From Pycnococcus provasolii (Eukaryota > Chlorophyta > Pseudoscourfieldiophyceae > Pseudoscourfieldiales), in assembly GCA_049487715.1 (NCBI GenBank), contig CP150550.1:1-64000 (forward strand): a stretch of 64,000 nucleotides of DNA, given 5' to 3'. Of the stretch, positions 55,293 through 64,000 are shown piece by piece; the first letter of the stretch is position 1, and every line of letters starts with the position of its first letter. The notes beneath the pieces are model-generated. The model did not search any database. It worked only from the letters and a program-made list of their open reading frames with translations, and had not been told where the DNA came from. Both the position numbers and the translations under genes were made by a program.

Positions 55293-56138
55293 TTAGAGAA
55301 AACCCTGCGACTTGAGAACGCTTTGGTACGTCTTCTCAATCGTTGCGTAGTCGACAGGCTTGCCGGCCCACTCCTTGTGCTCCTCCTGAATCACCTTGTG
55401 TTCCGCCTCAATCTTCTCATTCACACCGTTCACCTCGGCTTCCACAGCCTTCTTGTGAAAGAGTTTGTCATAATTTTCTTTGTTCGCGAAATCTGCCACA
55501 GTCTGCGCACCGTACGTATCTGTGAGAAGCTTTGTAAGTCGTTCGTTGAACTCCACGTACTCTTCCGTTCCCAGGAAGAGCTCGCAGTCGTACTCCTCCT
55601 CAATTTCGTCGATGAGTTCGAGCACCTTCGCCTTCAACGGGTCTTCGACGGGCGTCGAGCTCGCCGGCCCCGATCCCCAGTTTGGCTTGGGGGTCGAGTT
55701 GACGCCCGGCGTGAGCATAAGGTTGATGTATGTTCGCACAGACCCGTACGGGTTGGTGGTTTCTCCCACCGCCGCATCGTCCGCCTTGGCTTTGAACGCC
55801 TCCGCCATGGGCGGCGCCCCCGTGCTCTGCTGCGCCTGCCAGGTGGCCTCGACGTAGTCACCGACCACCTTAGCGTCGTTTTGTTTCCCGAACGGGAACG
55901 GAATCTTCGCGACCGCCTTGAAGAAGGCCTGGTATCCCGCGGTGGCTGTGCGCATCTCCTTCAGGGCATCCTCGATGGGGTTCGCGGTGAACATCTTGTT
56001 GACCTCGTCTGCGCTGAGCGGCGCCTTGTCGCTCATCACCGTGGCTGAGGACGAGAGCATGCGCACAGCGTTGCGAAGAGGAGTGGCGCGCCCGAGGGCG
56101 AGGGAGCGCGCTAACACGTGCATGCCCGACATGGCCAT
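55293..56138 (-). CDS. Unknown protein with mitochondrial-type presequence
   Basis: 281 aa from MAMSGMHVLARSLALGRATP; later Met choices (56132, 56123) are possible. The leader has Arg every few residues and no acids up to RMLSSSATV, typical of mitochondrial import. The mature part is acidic and alpha-helical with KEMRTATAGYQAFFKAVAKI, DYVEATWQAQQ, LIDEIEEEYDCELFLGTEEY and a C-terminal ENYDKLFHKKAVEAEVNGVN. No domain recognised. Lineage-specific subunits of the algal ATP synthase peripheral stalk (ASA proteins) have similar size and composition; this is only a suggestion. Confidence 0.6.
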   Translation of the reverse strand: MAMSGMHVLARSLALGRATPLRNAVRMLSSSATVMSDKAPLSADEVNKMFTANPIEDALKEMRTATAGYQAFFKAVAKIPFPFGKQNDAKVVGDYVEATWQAQQSTGAPPMAEAFKAKADDAAVGETTNPYGSVRTYINLMLTPGVNSTPKPNWGSGPASSTPVEDPLKAKVLELIDEIEEEYDCELFLGTEEYVEFNERLTKLLTDTYGAQTVADFANKENYDKLFHKKAVEAEVNGVNEKIEAEHKVIQEEHKEWAGKPVDYATIEKTYQSVLKSQGFL

Positions 56139-56490
56139 GGGGCTGGCAGATGAGACACCAGAGAAGGGAGGGGCAACAACCCTAGGCCAGAAGAGGGGGA
56201 AAGGCTGCGACAAAAGAGGGGGAGGGGATACCGGTTCGCAGCCTACCAGGTCACGATGGGGAGGGGAATGGGGATCCCTTCTAGAGGCGAACCACTGATT
56301 TGTCGTCGTCCCGTCCTGCCCGTTGCGTGCCTTCCGTTGCGTGCTTCAGTTGCCTTGCCTTTAAAGGCCTGGCCTTTGCCTACCCGGGTAGTCCCCTCCT
56401 TTGGCCTTCTGTTGGCAAAGCCTTTTTGTTTGACTTTTAGGGAACTCCGTCTCTCCCCTCCCCTCCCGTCCAGCACACCAGCCTCGTCGG

Positions 56491-57021
56491 ATGACGGCTT
56501 CCAGGTCTCCCGAGGCTAACCATGCAGCTAACCGGCCAACGAACACATCGGCTTCGGCTTCGGCCTCTAACCTTGCTCATAGCAAGGCAAGCAAAAAAAC
56601 GTCGACGTCGTCCATCAATCGGAAAAAAGAACTCGAACGCATCGAACGGGAAAACGCAATACTCGCGAGAAAACTTAACGCAGTCAGAAAGGAACCGCCC
56701 GCGAACTTTCACGCGCCGGACGGAAAACTCACTCTGCACAACGCACCGCTCACGAGAATAGAAAGAGACAGACAGGTCAAAAAGTGTTGGCCGCTTAAGG
56801 TGGAAAGCAAACAGGCTATCAGGCAGAGAGCGAACCAACTGGACAAAGCGCTCGAGGACAGGAGCCTGGCAAGGAGACTCGCGAAGGTGTACGGAGAGGT
56901 CAGGGACCCAATCGCACTGCGCGACGCCGAGCAGAGGGCGGCTGTGCTCACGGGAAATAAACCTAAACGACCCTTGAGCGCCACGCCTCGTCGAAAAACG
57001 GCTGTACACTTTGACACATAA
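56491..57021 (+). CDS. CFAP97/Hemingway-like axonemal assembly protein
   Basis: 176 aa, very basic. The CFAP97 core is INRKKELERIERENAILARK (residues ~42-62) with conserved RIExEN, followed by ANFHAPDGKLTLHNAP-like and a second helical part (SLARRLAKVYGEVRDPIALR). CFAP97/CFAP97D1 proteins are needed for axoneme assembly or maintenance in flies, mammals and trypanosomes. It ends 27 bp from the convergent LRR gene. Confidence 0.7.
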   Translation: MTASRSPEANHAANRPTNTSASASASNLAHSKASKKTSTSSINRKKELERIERENAILARKLNAVRKEPPANFHAPDGKLTLHNAPLTRIERDRQVKKCWPLKVESKQAIRQRANQLDKALEDRSLARRLAKVYGEVRDPIALRDAEQRAAVLTGNKPKRPLSATPRRKTAVHFDT

Positions 57022-57047
57022 AGCTAGCTTTTGTAACTAAAACTTCG

Positions 57048-57722
57048 TCAATAATCCAGCGCGAATGCGCCACGTTTTGACTCATCCGCGAGCGCCTTCA
57101 CGCCACTCGACGTCACATTATTTGAGCTCAAATTCATGTATCGAAGCTTTGGGAAAGCGCCAGCCTTCGCCGCCTTTGCGAACACTCGCGCGCCTTCGTC
57201 GCCGAGGTTGTTCTCAGCAACATCGAGCTCGGTCAGACGTTCCCACCGCGCCACCTGTGCAATTGCCCTCCCACCGTCCGCCGAAATTTGGTTCTCGCGC
57301 ATCGTCAACTTCGACAAATTGCGGAGCGCGCCAGCCTGCACTGCGTTTGCGATCGCGCGTACACCGTCGTCACCAATAACATTTGTTGATATGTTCAGAG
57401 AAGTTAGGTGTTCGAAAGCCTCTTGGGACGTCGCCGCTTTCGCAAGAACACGCATTCCACCAGCGCCTAACCCGGAATATCTCGCATCAATAACTTTGCA
57501 GGTTGCAATGGCATCAATAACGTACGGCAGGTCTTGCGTTTGATTTAGGCGCAGCGTCACATTCGTGACAAAAGGCTTCGCCCGCGAGACCGCCTTTCTG
57601 AAGGCGCGGTTCGCCGTCGCAAGTACGGCGAAATGCTGGTGTGTGAGGTGAGCGCCGGAGGCGAGGCAGATGAGCACAGTTGCAAGGACATCGTCGTCTT
57701 TGTCTTCGTCGCCACTATCCAT
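57048..57722 (-). CDS. Leucine-rich repeat protein, ribonuclease-inhibitor type
   Basis: 224 aa from MDSGDEDKDDD (a Met 30 codons upstream is in poor context). Residues ~75-215 hold four RI-type LRRs of ~28-30 residues: HLTSLNISTNVIGDDGVRAI, NLSKLTMRENQISADGGRAI, RLTELDVAENNLGDEGARVF and KLRYMNLSSNNVTSSGVKAL. The N-terminus is an F-box/BTB-like small helix of unclear type. Function not deducible. Confidence 0.75.
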   Translation of the reverse strand: MDSGDEDKDDDVLATVLICLASGAHLTHQHFAVLATANRAFRKAVSRAKPFVTNVTLRLNQTQDLPYVIDAIATCKVIDARYSGLGAGGMRVLAKAATSQEAFEHLTSLNISTNVIGDDGVRAIANAVQAGALRNLSKLTMRENQISADGGRAIAQVARWERLTELDVAENNLGDEGARVFAKAAKAGAFPKLRYMNLSSNNVTSSGVKALADESKRGAFALDY

Positions 57723-57869
57723 GGAACGTCTGATTATTGTTGTGACGAGGAAATCAGAAATTCTGGGACCAACTGTGGTCGGGGGAGTCAGCAATTTTCC
57801 TGAGTCGGGCACACGTCCGGGGTGTGAGGAGATTCGCGCAATTACTTGAAGAAGTGAAAACAGGTTTCT

Positions 57870-59057
57870 TTACAGGATATCTCTGCTGTCTGCCGCCATT
57901 GGTGCACCCTGCAGCACGTCGCGCGCCTCCCACGACGCGCCGTGCATTGTCGACGCGCACGCCGCCACCTCGGCGCGCTCCTCGGCGTTGCGTCCCTTCA
58001 GCGCCATCGCGGTGGCGAGCGCGCCATGTGCGGACCACGGACAGCTGGACGGCGGCGCATGGTCGAGCAGCACGCAGAGGTGGATCCACGCGCACTCGCG
58101 TGCGTTGGGAACGAGCGTGAGTGCCGCCGCGCTTGCTCCACCATACACACCCGTGGCGACATCTGACGACGTCGACTCGCCCGACGCGCGGTCGACGAGG
58201 TAGTACAGCATCAGAGCGCGGCGCGCGGCGATAGCATCTCGCGTGGGAGGAACTGCCTCGACGTTAGCAGGTCGGAGCCACAGGCGCAACGCGTCCTCGA
58301 TCGTCTCGGGTGGATACGACGTCGACGTCGCCGCGACACCAGCCTCCTGCATGAGCCGATCCACAAACAGCCGCGGCTGTCCCGCCGCCGCAAACCTCTT
58401 CCGCCTCGCGTCAACCGCGGCACGCCATCCAGTCGCGGTAGCATACCCGCCCGTCGTCGTTCCACGGTGCCACTCCCCAGCCTTCACCGCCTCAAGCGCG
58501 TCGACGTGCGCGACAGCCCAGCGGCAGGCGGAGGCGGAGGCGGAGTGCGCCCTCGCCTTCGACGGATGGTTCGCAGCCGCCTCCGCGAGCGCGTCGAGCA
58601 CGGTTGCCGCACCCACGAGCTTGGTTGCTGTGGTGGCGGCTGCGCGCATATCCGCCATGGCCACGCTCCGGGCGAGCGCTGAGGAGTCCACCTCCTTGAT
58701 CGCGCGGGTCGCTTCTTCTCGCGCCCAAGTCTCAACGACCGCGCCGTCGACGAGCCTTCCCTCCTCGACGTCTGCGCTGGAGGCGGCGAGCGACGTCGAA
58801 AGGCACACTTCGCGGAGGTAGTGGATAGGCAAGGACGACAGGCCGTGCGCGAGCGCCGCCGAAAAGACGGCGCGCAGGCGCGACACGGCGTCCGCCCCCT
58901 TTTCGGCGTCCGCGTCCGCGAGCATGCCGCACGCCGCGAGCGAGTCGTACGCGATGTCGAGTCCTCGCCGTCCCGTCCTGTCGAGTCTCCACAGCGCGGC
59001 GGTGTCCGTGGCCGCGAGGTGGTAGAGCGCCTGCATGGAGGCGGTGGTGGCGGCCAT
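57870..59057 (-). CDS. 395-aa alpha-helical protein, possibly ELYS-domain
   Basis: Starts MAATTASMQALYHLAATDTA. Ala-rich helices throughout, no membrane segment. The centre to C-terminus has a pattern (YPPETIEDALRLWL, then AARRALMLYYLVDRASG) that resembles the ELYS/HOS1 nuclear-pore-assembly alpha-solenoid, where a run of leucines ends in LLYLLLD-like helix. I hold this at low confidence; an unrelated alpha-solenoid is equally possible. Divergent from the thiol dioxygenase, 129 bp between starts. Confidence 0.5.
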   Translation of the reverse strand: MAATTASMQALYHLAATDTAALWRLDRTGRRGLDIAYDSLAACGMLADADAEKGADAVSRLRAVFSAALAHGLSSLPIHYLREVCLSTSLAASSADVEEGRLVDGAVVETWAREEATRAIKEVDSSALARSVAMADMRAAATTATKLVGAATVLDALAEAAANHPSKARAHSASASACRWAVAHVDALEAVKAGEWHRGTTTGGYATATGWRAAVDARRKRFAAAGQPRLFVDRLMQEAGVAATSTSYPPETIEDALRLWLRPANVEAVPPTRDAIAARRALMLYYLVDRASGESTSSDVATGVYGGASAAALTLVPNARECAWIHLCVLLDHAPPSSCPWSAHGALATAMALKGRNAEERAEVAACASTMHGASWEARDVLQGAPMAADSRDIL

Positions 59058-59186
59058 TTCGGGGGGGAAGGGAAATGAAGTCGAAGGAAGGAAGCGCCGG
59101 GAGAGCGGGAAAGCCCTTCCCATTCCAACCCCGAAATCCGCCCTCCCGCCCTTCTTCTTCATCTTCTCCCCTCTCTTTCTCCTTCC

Positions 59187-60071
59187 ATGGCGACCCCCTG
59201 GCGCCTCGGCCTCACGAAGCTTGCGTCGAATCCCGTGACCCTGAGCATACACGCGCACAACGCACTATCGCGCACGCCGATGCGACACCCCATCTCTGCC
59301 ACACACGCGGCGCACTCCACCTTGATGGAAGCCAACACCTCCACCGCGCGTGTGCAGGCGCTGTACGACGCCGCGGCGAACTGCTTCGGAGCGAATGCGA
59401 CTTCCGACGGAGACGAGGCGGCGATGGATGCGCTGAAGGAGGCGATGGCGCACGTCACCGCAGCTGATCTCGCGCTGCCCACTATGGATCAAACGCAAAA
59501 CACGCCGAGAGGGTGGCTAGGCGCTCTGGGCATGGGAAGCAGCGGAGACACGAACATCACGTATCTTGAGCCCAACGAGCCGATCGTGACGAACAACTTC
59601 ACCGTCGGCATCTTCTGCCTCGCACCGGGTGCAACCATACCACTGCACGACCACCCGGGCATGACGGTCGTGAGCAGACTTATCACCGGACGTATGCAGG
59701 TGCGCTCCTTCGACTGGGCAAGTCCCGATGACAGTCCAGCCAGCGCGTACGCACCGCGGCGCGCGCTCGAGGTGAAGCCCGCGGGAACGGAAGTGCGAGA
59801 AGGCGACATAATGATGCTCCACGCCGACGAAGGTGGGAATCTGCACGAGTTCACCGCCCTCGAGTACACGTGCATTCTTGACGTGCTCGCCCCTCCGTAC
59901 AGCCCGAGCGGAGGGCGGGACTGCACGTATTATAGCATTGCCGACGACGGCGGCGGCGGCGGCGGCGGCGGCGGCGATAACTCGTATTTGCTCGAGCCTT
60001 TCACACCTCCTTCGAGCTTCGACGTGCGTAGAGTGAGGTACACGGGCGTCAAACCCACGTGGCGATCTTGA
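59187..60071 (+). CDS. Plant cysteine oxidase / ADO-type thiol dioxygenase
   Basis: 294 aa. Cupin with iron ligands H154 and H156 (PLHDHPGMTV) and H220 (GGNLHEFTAL); the 64-residue spacing to the third His is the same as in Arabidopsis PCOs. Also NNFTVGIFCLAPGATI, RSFDWASP and CILDVLAPPYSPSGGRDCTY. These enzymes dioxygenate N-terminal Cys of target proteins and act as O2 sensors in the N-degron pathway. The first ~45 residues look like an organelle presequence, unusual for PCOs, but later Mets (32, 47, 80) exist. A Gly run (~254-263) near the end is a low-complexity insert. Confidence 0.93.
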   Translation: MATPWRLGLTKLASNPVTLSIHAHNALSRTPMRHPISATHAAHSTLMEANTSTARVQALYDAAANCFGANATSDGDEAAMDALKEAMAHVTAADLALPTMDQTQNTPRGWLGALGMGSSGDTNITYLEPNEPIVTNNFTVGIFCLAPGATIPLHDHPGMTVVSRLITGRMQVRSFDWASPDDSPASAYAPRRALEVKPAGTEVREGDIMMLHADEGGNLHEFTALEYTCILDVLAPPYSPSGGRDCTYYSIADDGGGGGGGGGDNSYLLEPFTPPSSFDVRRVRYTGVKPTWRS

Positions 60072-60128
60072 CCACCTGAAAGTTTACAATCAACACGTGT
60101 GATGCAAATATAGTCTAAGTTCTAAGTT

Positions 60129-62758
60129 CTAAGAAGTTCTAATTTGTATTTCTTTAATTCCAAGAAAACCACCAGCACGCCCGCCTGGACCGCGCGCAAT
60201 CACAACCCTGCCGTTTGGCGTCGCATTCGTGACACGCACCGTCAGCGAGCGGCACGTGCCATGCACCTCCACACCCATTTCGCCGCTGGATTCCACCTCC
60301 ACGGAGGACACTTTTCCCAGCGCAAAGTCTGCCGTTGCGATGGGAAGCGCAATTGCGTACTGGCTCACCGGGCCAATCACGCGAACGGTTCTCGTCCCAG
60401 GCGCATACCCTGGCGCAGACACGCGCACGCTGTAATCACCTGGAAGGAGCGCATTGTGGTACGTGCCATCGTCGCCCACAAGGATCGGCACGCCATTGTT
60501 CACAGTCACCACGGCACCGGGGATCCCGGCATTGGTTGCGGCATCCACAACACGTCCCGCGAGCGCGCCGCTCGCACCCGCAGCTCGCATCACAAAGCCT
60601 GATAGCGCACGCTCGTGGTCCGCAGCCATGCGATCGAGCTGGTGTGCCGACGGAGCTTTCGTGTCGCTCACCTCAATCGTCATTTCGAGCGCGCCCGTCG
60701 ACGCGTACAGGGCGTCCTGCGAAGTCCCACTCACAGGGTACCACGCCGCGCCGTTCGTCACGCCGCCCGCAAACTGGCGCGACGACGTCGACGACGTGAA
60801 GCGAAGCGTGCACCGCTCCGAAAAGGTCGTGCCACCGAGCTGCGCGGCAAGGGCGCTCTCGTCCGAAAGGCGCACGCTCGTGTCACTGAGCGCCAGACCA
60901 CCCGCCATTCCCATGCACGACACCTGGCCCTCGGTCGTATCGGAGGTGGCCACAATCACCTCCACGGTGCGCGCACCCTCGGGCCACGCATTCAGCTTCA
61001 CCTGCACCAGTCCCGCGGAGCCACCCTCCGTGGTGACGACTCCCGCACCCGACCCGTCGGGTGACAGAGCAAGCAGGCGATCTGCGGTCATGGCTGGCGT
61101 CGACGATGCAACGGAGTTCACGGCGTACGTCGACGAACCATCTCGCGCGTCCATCTTGCGCACGCCGGTGTTCACGGGCATCAGCCACCTTCCAAGCCCG
61201 CTGTCGTACGCGCGGCTGAGACGCCCGAAGAAGTCGTATCCGTTGTTGTCGGGGCAGCTCGCGCTACCTGCGCTGAGCACGGCCACGAGACGCTTCGTCG
61301 TGGCGTCAAGCAGTCCGCATCCCGAGCTGCCGCGCTCCGTGGTGCCGTCGTCCCACCCACTGACGAGGAAGTGCGTGTTCGGCACGCGGTCGCAGAACGT
61401 GCACGTTGTGAGAGACGCGCGGTGGCGATCGAGGCTGATCTTTTTGTAGTCGCCGCTGGGATGGTGGATTGCGAAGCTGCTCTGGGGCATGTTGTCCACC
61501 TCTGTATCCCATCTTTGGTAGTATGGACGGTAGTGGCTCGGAATCGGGCTCGTGATTTCAAGCAAGATGGTGTCGCTCGGTCGATCCGCGAACAGCAGAC
61601 GCGCACCCTGCACAAACTCGTCGAAGCGGCGCGGTGCGGCGAAGCGGCTGCACTCACGCTCGTAATTGAAGAGGAATCCCCAGTAGTCGACGCTCTGCCC
61701 GCCCGAGTCGCCGAGGCAGTGGTGCGCGGTGATGACGTACTGCTTCGTGCTATCCTGCGTGTTGAGCAGTGTTCCCGTGCACACAGCCTGTCCACTCGTG
61801 CCTCCCGTGAGAATTTGAACGACGGCACGCCTCTCCTTGTCAAAGCCGTCGCCGAGCTGGCACGTGATGTCGTTGTTGCACAGTCCACTGTCTCCGTGAG
61901 GATCCTTCGCGATCACCCCGTCCTGGTCGTCCGTGATGTTGTAGACATCCTGCAGACGCGGTATCATCGACATCGACGTCGACGTCTCCTCCGTCGTCGA
62001 CGAAGCGCTGCGCACGCTCACGTCGCGGAATCCCTGCATAACGCTCGTGATGTGCAAGCGCATCGGCGGATCGTGGCTGAATCGTTCGTAGTACTCGATC
62101 GTCACGCGGTCGCCGTGGATGGGCGGCGTGACAAAACAAACTTGCGATCAGGGCGAATGTCGTCGTGCGTGTAGTACAGCGTCGTCCCTTCGTTGCTGTA
62201 GATGAACAGGTCGCACGCGCCATCGGCGCACTGTGGGATATAAAACACGCTGAAGTGGATCGTGAGCGACGTAGTCTGTGGTGCATCAATCATCATCTTC
62301 CGGATGTGTGCGCCGTCAAACAGCTGGTAGTGCGTTCCGTTGTCCTTCGACCCCACGCCGTTCGGTCCAATTTCCAGAGGCACGCCGTACGCCATCGGTG
62401 GCTTAGACGCACCACGCACGTACGTTCCCTCCTGTCCGTTCGTCGCCTCGACACCTCCATTCGCGGACGACGCCTCCTCGAGCTCCGTGCGCCTCGCCAT
62501 GTCGTTCTCAATTTCACGCGCATTCGACTCCAGCAAGGTATTGTCCCACGTGGCGAGTTGAATTTTGTCAGGTGGCGTGGTAACTCCGTTGACGATCGCC
62601 TTGATCATGGTATCCGTTCTTGGTGCGACGGGCGTGTTGGCCATGACTGGTTCGTTCATGTCCGCCGCAAAAGTGAGCGTGGCTTGTGATGATGCGAGCA
62701 TGATGATAAGGGAAATAGCGGCTGACATCACAGCAGCAGAGTTCATCACCATCATCAT
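60129..62758 (-). CDS. Secreted trypsin-like serine protease, frame broken by a 5-bp duplication
   Basis: Signal peptide MMMVMNSAAVMSAAISLIIM... in the first frame (62102-62758), which runs to PDRKFV, then is interrupted at ACAAAACAAA (62131-62140, plus strand). The rest (60129-62130) is in another frame and starts TPPIHGDRVTIEYYERF. Without one five-base copy the frames join. Catalytic triad: His in VITAHHC (~61715), Asp in PSDTILLEI (~61565), Ser in ERGSSGCGL (~61325), with many Cys, as in lysyl-endopeptidase-like (Achromobacter protease I) secreted proteases of the S1 clan. A carboxypeptidase-regulatory-like beta domain (LAGRVVDAATNAGIPGAVVT, SVRVSAPGYAPGTRT) follows. Either a recent pseudogene or a sequence error; no intron fits the phase. 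Confidence 0.7.
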
Positions 62759-62987
62759 CCTGAAGAACAGCGGCAGCGTGTTGCGTGTTTTGGTGACTCC
62801 ACACTCTCACCTCGAGAGGCACGGCGCCAGCGATGATTGATCGTATTGTGCGTGTTGACTTGAGGCTTGCAAACACCAACCATCCTTCCTCCGACTTCAT
62901 CATTGTATTGCGGCGTTCAACTGTTGTCCACTACTACATCTAAAGCCTATATTGACAAAACTGTGCACACCGGAGGTGGCGCGGTAG

Positions 62988-63101
62988 TTCTTCCGCGTCG
63001 GAGGTGCCGCGGGAACCGTCGCAAAGTCCGTCAGCGCGTACGATATGACCATCAGCGACACGCAGTACGGAGCGGCGAAAAGATACGTGACTAGGTGGTG
63101 A
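62988..63101 (+). pseudogene. Possible isolated coding exon, unknown
   Basis: After an AG at 62987, a 38-codon frame reads FFRVGGAAGTVAKS... then AYDMTISDTQYGAAKRYVTR, with protein-like composition, and ends TGA. A possible donor (GTGAGT) overlaps the end. No neighbouring exon is visible, so it could be a remnant. Confidence 0.25.
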
Positions 63102-63129
63102 GTGGTGATGGCGATGGCGGAGATGGTGT

Positions 63130-63205
63130 CGTTTTTTCGCCACCTCCAGGAGAGGTCCTCCTGGAGGTGGCGAAAAAACGATCACCTCCAGGAGGACCTC
63201 TCCAC
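63130..63205. repeat. Perfect 22-bp stem hairpin with overlapping third arm
   Basis: Arms 63130-63151 and 63159-63180 (core TTCGCCACCTCCAGGA / TCCTGGAGGTGGCGAA) with a 7-nt loop. A 21-bp segment at 63185-63205 is the reverse complement of 63149-63169, so a second mutually exclusive hairpin can form. Confidence 0.92.
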
Positions 63206-63470
63206 AACGGGGCGTTAGGTCGGCGGAGAACAACGGGGCGATAGGTCGGCCCTCCACCAAACCGGTACGAGAGTACGGGCACTCAGGTCGTGCTTCCTAG
63301 AAATACTCTCCTGTTATAACGGGCGATTTAGTCTGCCCCACTAACTGCCCCACTAATTTTTGGTCGGCACGCCCCCGACCACTTTGGGGATTCGCCCTTG
63401 GTCTTGCACCACTAGGACCATGCTAAAACTCAATTATTCCATTCTCCAGAAAGGAAGAAAAAAGGGGTTT

Positions 63471-63696
63471 GGATCTATCAAGAAAAGGTCGAAACCGATC
63501 GAGCGTCTTCAGTCGTCTCGACCTGTACGCCCCTACAAAACGGGGGACAAGTTCCCGACAACCAAGTAGGGTATCTTAGTAGGGGGGGTGTGGGTCACCT
63601 GTGTGGATCTATCAAGAAAAGGTCGAAACCGATCGAGCGTCTTCAGTCGTCTCGACCTGTACGCCCCTACAAAACGGGGGACAAGTTCCCGACAAC
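63471..63696 (+). repeat. 92-bp direct repeat pair
   Basis: 63471-63562 and 63605-63696 (GGATCTATCAAGAAAAGGTC to GTTCCCGACAAC) match without a difference that I see, 134 bp apart. The remaining bases to 64000 show no gene; AT-rich and low-complexity words dominate. Confidence 0.9.
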
Positions 63697-64000
63697 AAGT
63701 TCCCCGACAAAAAAGAAAAGTCGTTCCCGAAGCAGCAGAATCGGGACTCTCTCACTCTCCCTCCTTCCGACCTAGTTTGGCTCGTGGGAGGATTTCTCGC
63801 CCCCTTCCCCCCCCCCTCCTTTTTGTGGCTTAACCCCTAATTCAGGTGGTTAACGCCGAACGAGGCTCTTGACCCCTAAAGTCCCCGGGGATAGCCGCCT
63901 TAGGAACGGTTGTCTTTGTTTCCTTTTACGTGTAACTCTCACCTTTTTCCGGTTTACCTTAAGTACTCCTTCGTAAGTGTACGCGCGGCAGAGCGTACCG

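Noticed and set aside
63471-63696. CRISPR-like repeat-spacer array
   Set aside because: Only two long copies, no spacer series, and the host is a eukaryote.

Overview
The window begins at a chromosome end. Bases 1-186 are an uninterrupted (CCCTAA)n array, the C-strand of a TTAGGG telomere, followed by about 3.3 kb of subtelomeric repeats and then a dense run of ordinary nuclear genes to about 62.8 kb. It comes from a small-genome eukaryote that is photosynthetic (a chlorophyll a/b-type LHC gene and several plastid-type leaders) and flagellated (CFAP184/CCDC96, Rib72/EFHC1, kinesin-2 and a CFAP97-like protein). High G+C coding sequence, few short introns and donors of the form GTRCGY suggest a compact green alga of prasinophyte grade. 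That placement is inference; no rRNA or plastid marker is present.

Layout. 1-3.5 kb: telomere, interstitial telomere-like arrays with 12-bp variant units, hairpins, and the 3' exon of a probable mobile-element gene carrying a 141-bp tandem duplication. 3.5-28 kb: CFAP184, a PPR protein, LHC, TAPT1, UBC13, a REXO-type exonuclease with a KH domain, SAP30, Rib72/EFHC1, Mis18, a PDI-like protein, CDC6, pterin carbinolamine dehydratase, adenosine kinase, a Nup50-like protein, a 76-aa membrane protein, and divergent mitoribosomal bL34m and uL1m. 28-46 kb: a 2230-codon secreted or surface polyproline/REJ-like/propeller protein, a malic enzyme with N-terminal EF-hands and a cNMP-like domain, methionine synthase reductase, an 86-aa protein, METTL5, a TPT/NST transporter, a coiled-coil protein, and a young 1.1-kb LTR element. 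46-63 kb: kinesin-2, ECM29, an unknown probable mitochondrial protein, CFAP97-like, an LRR protein, a 395-aa protein, a plant-cysteine-oxidase-type thiol dioxygenase and a trypsin-like protease whose frame is broken by a 5-bp duplication. 63-64 kb: hairpins and direct repeats without a clear gene.

How genes sit together. From Rib72 (14.7 kb) to kinesin-2 (49 kb) eighteen genes alternate strictly minus/plus, so nearly all share a bidirectional promoter region of a few hundred bases. Functional neighbours are mostly unrelated; the exception is the divergent pair uL1m/bL34m. No operon-like metabolic cluster is seen. The most unusual items are the calcium/nucleotide-domain malic enzyme, the giant propeller protein, a short sequence repeated just downstream of several stop codons, and the miniature Copia-like element with identical LTRs and a 5-bp target duplication inserted between the coiled-coil and kinesin-2 genes.
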